Assembly (NCBI RefSeq): GCF_024281035.1
Contig: NZ_JAMXLH010000078.1
Span: 1-64,000 of the forward strand
Origin: Paraburkholderia sp.
Lineage (GTDB): Bacteria > Pseudomonadota > Gammaproteobacteria > Burkholderiales > Burkholderiaceae
Direction of reading: 5' to 3'
Length of the DNA stretch: 64,000 bases
A program made the position numbers and the translations under genes. The notes beneath the pieces were generated by a model, which searched no databases, was not told the origin of the DNA, and worked only from the letters and a program-made list of their open reading frames with translations. Below are positions 42,497 through 51,158 of this stretch, in pieces; within the stretch, counting starts at the first letter, position 1, and every line of letters starts with the position of its first letter.

Positions 42497-45166
42497 ATGG
42501 CTGACCTGAAGAATCGCAGGGATTTTCTCAAGCTTACAGGGTTTCTAACAGTTTCCTGCGTGGGAGCAATCCTCGCTGGCTGTGGCGAAGGAGGCTCGTC
42601 GTTACCGGCCGCGCTCCCTGGCAGAACACCCTCGCCGTCCGGTACGTTTAGTTTTCCTGCGGGAATTGCCTCCGGTGATCCAAGGGAGAGCAGCATTGTG
42701 CTCTGGACCAAACTCGGGGTGAATGACGCCGCTATGGGAGAGGATATCCCCATAATCGTGCAGGTAGCCTCAGTGCCGTTCGATTCGAAGAATTTTAACC
42801 AGGAAAATATCCTAGTGTCGGTGCCCCTACAAGCCTATTCGCGTTACGCGCATACGGTGCATCATCGAGTGGAAGGTCTGGCGGCCGGTACCTATTACTG
42901 GTATCGCTTTGTGGCGGACAACGATATATCCGTGCAGGGACGAACCAAAACGGCTCCCGCGCAAGCTTCGGAAACGCCAGTGAATTTCGCTTATGTCTCA
43001 TGCCAGGATTGGGCGGCGAACCACTGGGCCGCATATCAACTTCTTGCTGAAGAGCGTTATGAAAATCTGGATTTTATTGTCCATCTGGGTGACTACATTT
43101 ATGAAACCGCCGATGATGGGGCGTTTCAAAATGGCGGCGTAGAGCCATCGCACGCGAAAAATCCGCTATATGCAGAAAAGTTGTCAGGGGTAACGGGGGG
43201 TGGCGTACGTTATGCCAACTCACTTGACGACTATCGTTACCTGTACTCGGTTTACCGCAGCGATCCTCGTATTCAGGCTATTCACGCGAAATTCCCGATG
43301 ATTGCCATATGGGACGATCACGAATTCACAAACGACGCCTGGGGAGATCACGAGACGTATTCTGACAATAATTTTTCGCAATTTGATCGTCGGCGAGCGG
43401 CCAATCAAGCATGGTTTGAATACATGCCAGTCACGCTGGAGGATGTTTCCTTTTCCCCCGAGCGAACGGGTACGTATGAAAATATCAGAATTTATCGTGA
43501 ATTTGCTTTTGGCAAGGTTATGCAACTTGTCATGACAGACGAGCGGCTTTATCGCGCCGATCACGCCGTACCAGAAGGCGCAGGCGAGGAAGTGGTTCTT
43601 GAGTATTTCTCGCGAATATTGGGCGAGCTTGGAGATCTTGGGTCAACAAGAGGCTTGTACCATTTCCTCAATGGAACCAAGGTTATGGCCTTCACCCTTG
43701 AAAGACTTCTTAATGATGCAATTAATAAGGGACAAATATTATTCGTCACTGTCGAAGGGCTGAAGAAAATCAAACCGATGCTGGTTTCGATGCTCAATGA
43801 GTTAGCCGGTTTGAACCTATCCGTGAACGACGAGCTCAAAGTAGACAAGATTCTCACTATCGTTGGAACACTTAACGGCTCCAAAATATGGGAGCAGTTG
43901 ACAGGCCGATTTGGAATGCGCGGCTTTGGGTCTCGCTATGCAGCGTTTGGCGAGGTTCTGAAGAGGTTTGTTGCGCGAAATGCCGAGAGTCATTACGCGA
44001 TGCTGGGCCGCCAGCAGACGGACTGGTGGGCTTCGAGCATGTCAGCCGCTCACGCTCGGGGAGCCGTCTGGAAAATATGGGGCAATGAAGTTTGTTTCGT
44101 GAAAATGGATCTCGATGTGAATCGCCTTAGCAATAAGGAATTCACATTTAACGTGGGCGCGGATCTCGCGAACTTCCAACTGGCCATTAACGCCGCAGCG
44201 AAAATACTTCCAGCCTTTGTCGGGGTGCTGAAGTACCTGTTGACCAGCCCCGAGATACGCAGCTCGCTGTCGAGCGGGGATTACATCGGAGATGGATCGC
44301 CCGATACACCACAAGGTCAGGATGTCGCCGTATTTGCGGATAGCTGGGATGGCTATCCAGACTCTCGCGACTATCTCACCAATTACCTGCATAAAAACAA
44401 CATTAATAACGTCATCGCGATTACAGGAGACCTCCATACATTCATTGCAGGTCAGGTTGTTGATCGGGATAGCGATAATCCCGTCATGCTGGATTTTGCC
44501 GGCGCAGGTGTAAGCAGCAATTCATTTGGTGGCGTAATAGGCTCCTCATTTGACCTTTCCTCGCTATCAAACAATAGTATGACTGCCGGGATCCTGCCTC
44601 TGCTGAAAGGCCGGGGGAATGCTAGTGGCGTATTGTTTGAGATTATCGATCAGTTGCTTCGTCGCCCGGATAAACCGGGAGATGGCCGGGACATCTTCTC
44701 GCGTTTACTGACGCATTTCAGCGATGAAGTCCAATGGGCGGAAGGTGTTGCGAATGGATTCGTAACCGTGACGGCAGACACGAGTAAGGCAACCTTTACC
44801 TACCATAATCTGAGGGTGGAGCGCGACGAAGCCGGCAATGTGCTAGACCCGGCGACATACATCACCCGCGATGACATGAATAGTGCTTACGAACGCCGAA
44901 CTTCATTTACCGTGTATGCGTCCGGGGGCGCTGCCGACATCCCCGGTGCCAGTGTTGCGGTATGGCCAAAATTCCCGTCTCGCCTGATCGAATACGAAAT
45001 TCCCGCGGCCATCCCTGAAAATCAAGAAGCAGCTAAAAGTGCGATGCGCGCCGCACTGCCTCCGAGTGAGGGGTTGGAAAAATTGCGTGATGGCGTTGCC
45101 GAATATATTCGGAACAATCCAGATAACCCCTATGCGAATATCTTTATGCAGGGTATCCGCCTATAG
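42497..45166 (+). CDS. Large PhoD-family phosphatase, Tat-exported lipoprotein, with two insertions
   Basis: 889 residues from ATG 42497; usual PhoD is about 540. Tat motif NRRDFLKLTGF and lipobox LAGC (C29). PhoD metal-site landmarks: VHLGDYIYE (near 196-203), IWDDHEFTNDAWG (271-283), LGRQQTDWWASSM (503-515), and DSWDGYPDSRDYL...ITGDLH (615-647). Insertions of about 130 residues (near 360-495) and 70 (near 540-610) interrupt the fold. Hydrolyses phosphate mono- or diesters in the periplasm. The gene is clearly more AT-rich than its neighbours, with codons such as AAT, ATA and TTT frequent, suggesting transfer. Alternative starts upstream (42401) lack a ribosome site. Confidence 0.9.
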   Translation: MADLKNRRDFLKLTGFLTVSCVGAILAGCGEGGSSLPAALPGRTPSPSGTFSFPAGIASGDPRESSIVLWTKLGVNDAAMGEDIPIIVQVASVPFDSKNFNQENILVSVPLQAYSRYAHTVHHRVEGLAAGTYYWYRFVADNDISVQGRTKTAPAQASETPVNFAYVSCQDWAANHWAAYQLLAEERYENLDFIVHLGDYIYETADDGAFQNGGVEPSHAKNPLYAEKLSGVTGGGVRYANSLDDYRYLYSVYRSDPRIQAIHAKFPMIAIWDDHEFTNDAWGDHETYSDNNFSQFDRRRAANQAWFEYMPVTLEDVSFSPERTGTYENIRIYREFAFGKVMQLVMTDERLYRADHAVPEGAGEEVVLEYFSRILGELGDLGSTRGLYHFLNGTKVMAFTLERLLNDAINKGQILFVTVEGLKKIKPMLVSMLNELAGLNLSVNDELKVDKILTIVGTLNGSKIWEQLTGRFGMRGFGSRYAAFGEVLKRFVARNAESHYAMLGRQQTDWWASSMSAAHARGAVWKIWGNEVCFVKMDLDVNRLSNKEFTFNVGADLANFQLAINAAAKILPAFVGVLKYLLTSPEIRSSLSSGDYIGDGSPDTPQGQDVAVFADSWDGYPDSRDYLTNYLHKNNINNVIAITGDLHTFIAGQVVDRDSDNPVMLDFAGAGVSSNSFGGVIGSSFDLSSLSNNSMTAGILPLLKGRGNASGVLFEIIDQLLRRPDKPGDGRDIFSRLLTHFSDEVQWAEGVANGFVTVTADTSKATFTYHNLRVERDEAGNVLDPATYITRDDMNSAYERRTSFTVYASGGAADIPGASVAVWPKFPSRLIEYEIPAAIPENQEAAKSAMRAALPPSEGLEKLRDGVAEYIRNNPDNPYANIFMQGIRL

Positions 45167-45237
45167 TCCATCGATTGATACACAACGCTGCCCGTCGCTC
45201 AAGCGTTCGGCGCAAGTCGTTTGAGATCAATGAGACA

Positions 45238-45342
45238 GGCAGGGACTTGCAAGCTTTCGGCGCTTCGCGTTTGCTTTTGCTTTTTGCGTGAACGCCGGGG
45301 CTTTGGAAGCCCCCTGCCTGGCGCATTTTTCGAGGATATGTT
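45238..45342 (+). ncRNA. Possible structured RNA or complex terminator after the large PhoD gene
   Basis: GGCAG (45238-45242) can pair with CTGCC (45314-45318), enclosing the hairpin GGGGCTT-TGG-AAGCCCC (45297-45313). A third stem may form inside (CTTTCGGCGCTTCGCG). The segment ends GGCGCATTTTTCG near 45331-45337. Either the 3' end of the PhoD message or an independent small RNA of about 100 bases. Structure is drawn by eye; no promoter was identified. Confidence 0.3.
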
Positions 45343-45406
45343 GCTCGAGGACGAGCACTATCGCTGAATCATCCAAATGATGAGTTAATCCCAACGGATT
45401 CAATGC

Positions 45407-46153
45407 CTATGAAGGCGCGTAGCAAAACGAATCAACGAACCGTCGAAGCAGCCTCGTAGCTTCGTGTGTTTCTTCGAGGGCGCGCAGCATCGCTTCAGGA
45501 TCTTTGCCCTCCCCACGCAAGAGATCGACACTCCGATTGATACAGGCCGCCGATATCTCCGGCGTGAACTCCGGATGAAATTGCGTCGAGACAGCGTTAG
45601 GGCCATAGCGGACAATTTGATGCGGGTCGTGGTCGGAATAGGCGAGAACCCGCGCGCCCGGTGGCAACTCGATAACGCTCTGCTCATGAGTGAGATGTGC
45701 CGGAAAGGTCGAGGGCCAACCCTCCAGGAGCGCATCGCTTTCAGCCTCTGGCAGCAGGCGAATGGTTCTGCATCCCACTTCGCGTCCCAGTGCGTGATAG
45801 TCGACTCGGCCACCCAGGGCGTGAGCCATGAGTTGGTGCCCGTAGCACACGCCGAAGAGCGGCATCTGGACTTCCATCGCGTCACGAATCCACTGCGCCG
45901 TCGCTTCGCTCCACGGATGCAAATCCGTGACCATCGACCACGAACCGGTAATGATCGCGACCCGGCTGGCATCCGGCGGCGGTAACGCTTCTCCTTCGAA
46001 GACCCGTACGACAGTGACCGAATCCCGCGGTCGCTGCAGCGCGCGACAGTACCAGTCCGGCAGGTCGCCAAATGGATGGCGAATTACGTCGGGCGGTGTG
46101 CCGACCTGGACGATGAGTAACGGAGAAAGCGGAGAAAGCGGAGGAAATGCCAT
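45407..46153 (-). CDS. Class I glutamine amidotransferase-like protein
   Basis: 248 residues from ATG 46153. GATase1 fold: the nucleophile Cys in PLFGVCYGHQLMAHALGG, and the His-Glu pair in VSTQFHPEFTPEIS. It resembles the GMP synthase amidotransferase domain (GuaA-N type) used as a stand-alone glutaminase or gamma-glutamyl hydrolase. The C-terminus is acidic and helical (RALEETHEATRLLRRFVDSF). Minus strand, 285 bases downstream of a LysR gene on the same strand. Confidence 0.9.
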   Translation of the reverse strand: MAFPPLSPLSPLLIVQVGTPPDVIRHPFGDLPDWYCRALQRPRDSVTVVRVFEGEALPPPDASRVAIITGSWSMVTDLHPWSEATAQWIRDAMEVQMPLFGVCYGHQLMAHALGGRVDYHALGREVGCRTIRLLPEAESDALLEGWPSTFPAHLTHEQSVIELPPGARVLAYSDHDPHQIVRYGPNAVSTQFHPEFTPEISAACINRSVDLLRGEGKDPEAMLRALEETHEATRLLRRFVDSFCYAPS

Positions 46154-46438
46154 GTCTCGGGAAACGAAGGGGAATGAGCGGCACGCCGCGTGCGGACGCG
46201 GGCAACAAAGCGTAAGTCGAGCACGTTATCACGATTTCAACGTCGGGGAGGAAAGCGCCCGTCCTTGACGAGAACAATGAAGCGGTGCGGAAAGGTGCGA
46301 GATGGGCAAAGATGGATCGCATCTGTGCCACCGCGACCGGACCGTGCCATTGCGCTCCATTACGTTCGATGCCTCATACCGTTGGCAACATCCATGTCGT
46401 CATCCTCGCCGTAGAAAGCAACGAGGCGATCTGGAACA
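46154..46438. other. Gap between amidotransferase and LysR genes
   Basis: 285 bases on the minus strand between two same-direction genes. Open frames here are shadows. The amidotransferase promoter should lie here; no hairpin was recognised. Confidence 0.5.
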
Positions 46439-47356
46439 CTAACCCGCGCACGCGAACGATTCCATTACCGCTTGTCGAACGGCTGCGACACCCGTATCGC
46501 GCGCCTTGGTGGTACGCCATCCAAGCTCAATCGAATACCGCGGCAAATCAATTGGACACTGCAGCAGACACAAGCCCGTCAATCGCGATATCGCTGCCGC
46601 TGCGTGTCCTGGAATCGTTGCGACGGCATCCGATCCGTGAAGCAGAAAAGGCAACGCGGCGAAATGCGTCGTCGATGCGCAGATCTGCCTCTTGCGACCG
46701 ACGTTCGCAAGCGCTTCGTCAACAATGCCTACGACGCCACCCGACGATACGAGAATATGCGGACGGGTCACGTACGCATCCAGCGTCAGTTTCCGTTGCT
46801 TGCCTAAGAGTGTTCTGGAATCCACCAAACACGCATAGCCGCCTTCGCCGAGGATTTGCCGGCTCAGCCCGCGCGACGAGAAACCTCCTGAAACAATCGC
46901 GAGATCCATTTGTCCGCTAAGCAGTGCATCGGTAACGATTTGACTGTGCGTTTGCCTGAAGATCAAGCGCAGGCCCGGTGCCGCTTTCTTGACGACATCC
47001 ATGATCTGATGACCAAAACCTATTTCGAAGTCATCGGACAATCCGATCGACACAGAGCGCCCTCGAAAATCATTCGAGTCGCCTGCTGTCATGGCGAGCG
47101 ACAGCCGGCATCGATCAAGCGCCTCAGTGATCACCGGTTTCAATTCATGGGCACGGGCAGTCGGCGACAGACCACGGCCCGTGCGCGTAAACAGCGGGTT
47201 CTCGTATACCCGGCGTAACCGGCTCAGTGCCGCGCTGACCGCGGACTGCGTGAGCTCAAGCCGAATCGCAGCCCTCCCCGCCCCACCTTCCTCGTACAAG
47301 GCCTCGAAGACTTTCAGTAGATTCAGATCGACTCTGGCGATATCAATGGTGTTCAT
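46439..47356 (-). CDS. LysR-family regulator divergent from the nitrilase operon
   Basis: 305 residues from ATG 47356. HTH in FEALYEEGGAGRAAIRLELT then QSAVSAALSRLRRVYENPLF, effector domain with GDSNDFRGRSVSIGLSDDFE. Resembles NodD/LinR-type LysR proteins. Starts 79 bases from the nitrilase gene, on the opposite strand, the classical layout for a LysR regulator and its target. Confidence 0.92.
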   Translation of the reverse strand: MNTIDIARVDLNLLKVFEALYEEGGAGRAAIRLELTQSAVSAALSRLRRVYENPLFTRTGRGLSPTARAHELKPVITEALDRCRLSLAMTAGDSNDFRGRSVSIGLSDDFEIGFGHQIMDVVKKAAPGLRLIFRQTHSQIVTDALLSGQMDLAIVSGGFSSRGLSRQILGEGGYACLVDSRTLLGKQRKLTLDAYVTRPHILVSSGGVVGIVDEALANVGRKRQICASTTHFAALPFLLHGSDAVATIPGHAAAAISRLTGLCLLQCPIDLPRYSIELGWRTTKARDTGVAAVRQAVMESFACAG

Positions 47357-47435
47357 ATCACATATGGTCAGCGCGTAATTGCTTCATTTCAGTAATCTGC
47401 CATGATTCAGACTCGTTGCAAAGAGAGAGCCCATC

Positions 47436-48359
47436 ATGTCCAAATCGATCGTCGCCGCCCTTCAACTTGGTGCGTCTCCCTCGGGGAAGGCCGATACACT
47501 CGCGCAGATTCTCGCGTACGAAAAGCCAATCATCGACGCAGGTGCACAACTGGTCGTCATGCCTGAAGCGCTGCTGGGTGGATATCCGAAAGGCGAAATC
47601 TTCGGAGCGCGACTGGGCTACCGGCTTCCTGAAGGTCGCGAGGCATTCGCACGCTACTACGCCAACGCCATCGACGTTCCGGGTGCGGAAACCGACGCAT
47701 TAGCCGATTTGTCCAGACGGACCAACGCTGGCCTGGTCGTGGGCGTTATCGAACGTGCGGGCAGCACGCTCTTCTGCACGGCGCTGTTTTTCGATCCGCA
47801 GAACGGCCTGGTTGCGAAACACAGAAAGCTGATGCCGACCGGCACGGAGAGGCTTATCTGGGGACAAGGGGATGGATCGACATTGCCCGTAGTCGAGATG
47901 GCCGCCGGTCGTGTGGGTGCTGCCATCTGCTGGGAAAACCATATGCCCTTGCTGCGCATGGCAATGTACGCAAAGAACGTGGAAATCTGGTGTGCACCGA
48001 CCGTTGACGAGCGTGACGTGTGGCAAGCATCAATGCGGCACATTGCGCATGAAGGACGTTGCTTTGTGATCAGCGCATGCCAGGTTCAGCCGACACCGCG
48101 CGCTTTGGGCATCGAGGTACCCGGCTGGGACGACGATCGTCCACTGATTCGTGGCGGAAGCGTGATTGCGGGGCCGCTCGGGGAAGTTCTCGCGGGGCCG
48201 ATGCTCAACGAACCCGGACTTCTTGTCGCCACCATCGACACCGATACGTTGCCGCAAGCGCGTTTCGATTTCGACGTTGTCGGTCACTATGCGCGCCCTG
48301 ATGTGTTCTCGCTGCAGGTCGATGAGCGCGCCAAACGCACCGTTGAGTTTACAAGCTGA
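47436..48359 (+). CDS. Nitrilase
   Basis: 307 residues from ATG 47436. Nitrilase superfamily branch 1: E44 (VVMPEALLGGYPKG), K131 (KHRKLMPTGTERLIWGQGDG) and C165 (GAAICWENHMPLLRMAMY), the E-K-C triad with the CWENHMPL signature of true nitrilases. Cleaves an organic nitrile to acid plus ammonia, cytoplasmic. LysR regulated by position. Followed 23 bases later by a PPOX-family gene. Confidence 0.94.
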   Translation: MSKSIVAALQLGASPSGKADTLAQILAYEKPIIDAGAQLVVMPEALLGGYPKGEIFGARLGYRLPEGREAFARYYANAIDVPGAETDALADLSRRTNAGLVVGVIERAGSTLFCTALFFDPQNGLVAKHRKLMPTGTERLIWGQGDGSTLPVVEMAAGRVGAAICWENHMPLLRMAMYAKNVEIWCAPTVDERDVWQASMRHIAHEGRCFVISACQVQPTPRALGIEVPGWDDDRPLIRGGSVIAGPLGEVLAGPMLNEPGLLVATIDTDTLPQARFDFDVVGHYARPDVFSLQVDERAKRTVEFTS

Positions 48360-48382
48360 TCGTTACTGGAGCCGGAGGACTA

Positions 48383-48973
48383 GTGGACTTCTATCACGAA
48401 GGGAGCGTCGACTTTCAGCAGCGGTTCGACGGAACTCGCCTCGCGAAACGTCTGGAGGAGATTCGCGTACATAAGGCATTCTGGCCCGACGAAATCGACC
48501 AGATCAACGGCGCGCATTTCTTTTTCCTTGCGACGGCCTATGGCGATACCGTCGACTGTTCCTATAAAGGTGGAGAACCCGGCTTTGTGCGCGTTATCGG
48601 GCCTGCTACCCTCGAATGGCCCGATTACGATGGCAATTCGATGTATCGCTCGCTCGGCAACATCAAACTGAATCCCAATGTAGGTTTGCTGTTCGTACCG
48701 TTCGACGCTGTATCGGCACGGCTGCGCATCAACGGAAAAGCGAGCCTCATGTCTGATCGGGACAGGCTGGCGCTTTATCCCGGCGCGAAAGTGATCGTCC
48801 AGGTCGAATGCCGTTTCATCTACAAGAACTGCAATCGCTACATACCGCGGATGGAACTCCAGGAGACGTCGGCATTTTCTCCCAAGAACGGTTATAGCCC
48901 GCCCGAACCCGAATGGAAGTCGCGCGATTACGCGCATGACGTGCTGCCTTCCCCGGAACGCTTCAAGAAATGA
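48383..48973 (+). CDS. Pyridoxamine 5'-phosphate oxidase-family FMN-binding protein
   Basis: 196 residues from GTG 48383, with GGAGG at 48374-48378. FMN-binding split barrel: FFFLATAYGDTVDCSYKGGE, VIGPATLEWPDYDGNSMYRS, LGNIKLNPNVGLLFVPF and ARLRINGKASL. This belongs to the PPOX-like oxidases or flavin reductases rather than true PdxH, which has a C-terminal PLP-binding part missing here. Same operon as the nitrilase; may reduce or oxidise a product of it. Confidence 0.85.
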   Translation: MDFYHEGSVDFQQRFDGTRLAKRLEEIRVHKAFWPDEIDQINGAHFFFLATAYGDTVDCSYKGGEPGFVRVIGPATLEWPDYDGNSMYRSLGNIKLNPNVGLLFVPFDAVSARLRINGKASLMSDRDRLALYPGAKVIVQVECRFIYKNCNRYIPRMELQETSAFSPKNGYSPPEPEWKSRDYAHDVLPSPERFKK

Positions 48974-49010
48974 AGTCGACTATCAACCCTTAAATTATCG
49001 GAACATCACC

Positions 49011-49394
49011 ATGGCTATCGAGAAAATTCCGGCACTTGTCAAAGCTGTCGATCTCTACTTCCAGGCATTGCACGAATGCGATCTGGAAAAATTCGACCGG
49101 GTATTCCACCCGAGCTGCAGCCTGTTTGACACGGATGAAGCCAAACTGACGGTCGTTCCGATTGCCAAGTATCGCAGCGTCATTGCGGAGCGGGTCTCGC
49201 CACTGAGCAAGGGTCAGCCGCGTGATGATTTGCTGATTTCGATCGATTTCCTCTCCGACGATATCGCGGTGACCAAGGTTCGCCTGCGTATTCACGACAA
49301 AGTCTTCATTGATCACCTGAACTGGGCCTGCATCGACGGCAACTTTGCGATCGTCGCCAAGCTGTGGCACGACTTCTCACCTGTGGCTGCATGA
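49011..49394 (+). CDS. NTF2-like / SnoaL-type small protein
   Basis: 127 residues from ATG 49011; no strong ribosome site is visible (GAACATCACC). Cone-shaped NTF2 fold pattern: VDLYFQALHECDLEKFDRVF, HPSCSLFDTDEAKLTVVPIA, and the strand-rich end DKVFIDHLNWACIDGNFAIV. Enzymes of this group act as dehydratases, isomerases or binding proteins. The tight link to nitrilase and PPOX genes implies a common pathway, substrate unknown. Confidence 0.82.
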   Translation: MAIEKIPALVKAVDLYFQALHECDLEKFDRVFHPSCSLFDTDEAKLTVVPIAKYRSVIAERVSPLSKGQPRDDLLISIDFLSDDIAVTKVRLRIHDKVFIDHLNWACIDGNFAIVAKLWHDFSPVAA

Positions 49395-49460
49395 TCCATC
49401 CGGCGCCGCGGATGCCGCACCAGATTTCGAGGTAGCCGACACGAGCGGTACCAGGATGCT

Positions 49461-49483
49461 GCGGGGGCAGAGAACGCCCCCGC
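49461..49483. terminator. Hairpin between nitrilase operon and convergent phoD
   Basis: GCGGGGGC (49461-49468) and GCCCCCGC (49476-49483) form a perfect 8-bp stem with a 7-base loop, between the two convergent stop codons (49394 and 49496). Likely bidirectional; no T-run. Confidence 0.5.
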
Positions 49484-49495
49484 TAAGAGTCCGCA

Positions 49496-51112
49496 TCAGA
49501 CTGATGCAGGATTGATCACTTTCGAAAATTGACTCTTGCCGTCGATGTCACGCAAATCGACGGTCAGTGCTTTCGTTTTGGGATCGATGTTGACCTCCCC
49601 GAAAAATTGATAGCCAGAGAACGGGGAGAGATTGACCTGGCCGGCTGGAGGAACCTTCTGGAACACGAGTTGAGGGCCAAAGGTTGCGTCGAGTTCGTTC
49701 GGGCCGAACGTACCTGCGTTGAGCGGTCCGGCGACGAACTCCCAGAACGGTGAAAAATCGGTGAATTGCGCCTTGCCCGGATCATAATAATGCGCGGCGC
49801 AATAGTGCACATCGGCAGTCAGCCAGACAACATTCGAGACGGCTTTAATGCTGCGCAACAGGCCTGCCATTTCCAGTTCGCGCCCGAGCGGCACGCCGTC
49901 ATTGCCGTTCGCGATCGCCTCCCATCGATCTTGCCCGCTCGCAGTCTTGCCGTCTGGAACACAAAGACCAATCGGCATATCCGCTGCGACGATTTTCCAG
50001 GTGGCCTGCGACGCCAGTAATTCCTTCTTCAGCCATTCGACCTGGGCCTTGCCGAGGAAAGCCGTATCGCCACTTTCGACGGTTTCGAGGTTGGTTCCGT
50101 TGGGTCCGCGATAGGAACGCATGTCCAGGACAAAAACGTCAAGCAACGGGCCATAAGGAATCTTCCGGTAAATGCGCTGCGTGTCCGGTGTCGTTCCCCA
50201 TCGCATCGGCGAATATTCCAGAAAGGCACGCGTTGCCCGCGGAAGGATGGCAAGCAGACTTCCTTCGCTATACCGGGTATCGGCACTGAGATCTTTCGAC
50301 GGCGACCAGTTGTTGACGACTTCGTGATCGTCCCACTGCCAGATCTGGGGCACTTCGGCCGAAAATCGCTGGACGTTTACGTCCATCAGGTTGTAGCGAT
50401 AGCGGCCACGGAACTCGTCCAATGTCTCGGCCACTTTACTGACTTCGGGCGTGACGATGTTTTTCCAGATACGGCCGTTTTCAGCCTTGACCTCCGGAGC
50501 AATCGGGCCATCGGCATAGATCGTATCGCCGTTGTGAATAAAGAAATCCGGTTGCCGTTGCCGCATGGCTTCGTAAATCTTCATCCCGCCAAAATCCGGA
50601 TTGATGCCCCAACCCTGCCCTGCTACATCAGCGCCCCAAACGAATCGAATCGGCGCGTCCCCGTTCTGAATTCTCGCCGTACGAAACCGGCCGATAACCG
50701 GCTCACTGACCGCGCGTGCATTGTCGGGGTCTTCGTACGAGACACGCAGAAAGACTGTTTGCCCCTCAGGCAGATTCGTCAGCGTGATACGCCCTGTATA
50801 GTCGCTGGCTTCAGTCACGGTCGGCCCAACAGCCAGACGACTGTTTCTGAAAGCGTCCGTTGTGTCGTACTCCACGCGCAACTTTGCGACGCGATCGGCG
50901 CGCGCCCAAACGACGGCCTGACCGTTGGTCACGTCGCCGATCTGGATGCCCGACGTGATTTTGGGGCGTGCGCTATCGCCGACTCCAATGGCCGGCGCCG
51001 CCGCTTCATTTCCCCCGCAAGCTGACAAACCGAGCGCAGTCGATCCCAGTCCAATGCCTAACGAGCTGGATTGAATCAAAAAACGGCGGCGATTGTAAGT
51101 GAAATTGGCCAT
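49496..51112 (-). CDS. phoD: Alkaline phosphatase D (PhoD), Tat-exported lipoprotein-like
   Basis: 538 residues from ATG 51112, the normal PhoD length. Tat motif NRRRFLIQSSS and a lipobox-like LSAC (C32). The fold is continuous: GAVVWARADRVAKLRVEYDT region, IHNGDTIYADG, WDDHEVVNNWSPSKD, LGKAQVEWLKKELL, and WLTADVHYCAAHYYDPGKA. Ca/Fe-dependent phosphodiesterase/monoesterase that releases phosphate in the periplasm. It lies 46 bases from the glycerophosphodiesterase gene on the same strand and likely forms an operon with it. Confidence 0.93.
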   Translation of the reverse strand: MANFTYNRRRFLIQSSSLGIGLGSTALGLSACGGNEAAAPAIGVGDSARPKITSGIQIGDVTNGQAVVWARADRVAKLRVEYDTTDAFRNSRLAVGPTVTEASDYTGRITLTNLPEGQTVFLRVSYEDPDNARAVSEPVIGRFRTARIQNGDAPIRFVWGADVAGQGWGINPDFGGMKIYEAMRQRQPDFFIHNGDTIYADGPIAPEVKAENGRIWKNIVTPEVSKVAETLDEFRGRYRYNLMDVNVQRFSAEVPQIWQWDDHEVVNNWSPSKDLSADTRYSEGSLLAILPRATRAFLEYSPMRWGTTPDTQRIYRKIPYGPLLDVFVLDMRSYRGPNGTNLETVESGDTAFLGKAQVEWLKKELLASQATWKIVAADMPIGLCVPDGKTASGQDRWEAIANGNDGVPLGRELEMAGLLRSIKAVSNVVWLTADVHYCAAHYYDPGKAQFTDFSPFWEFVAGPLNAGTFGPNELDATFGPQLVFQKVPPAGQVNLSPFSGYQFFGEVNIDPKTKALTVDLRDIDGKSQFSKVINPASV

Positions 51113-51158
51113 GGTTTGCGTCGACCCGAATCGGAAAGATTGATAGCTTCAGTGGCGT

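Noticed and set aside
45407..46153. Amidotransferase as a full GMP synthase
   Set aside because: Only the GATase domain is present; there is no ATP pyrophosphatase domain.
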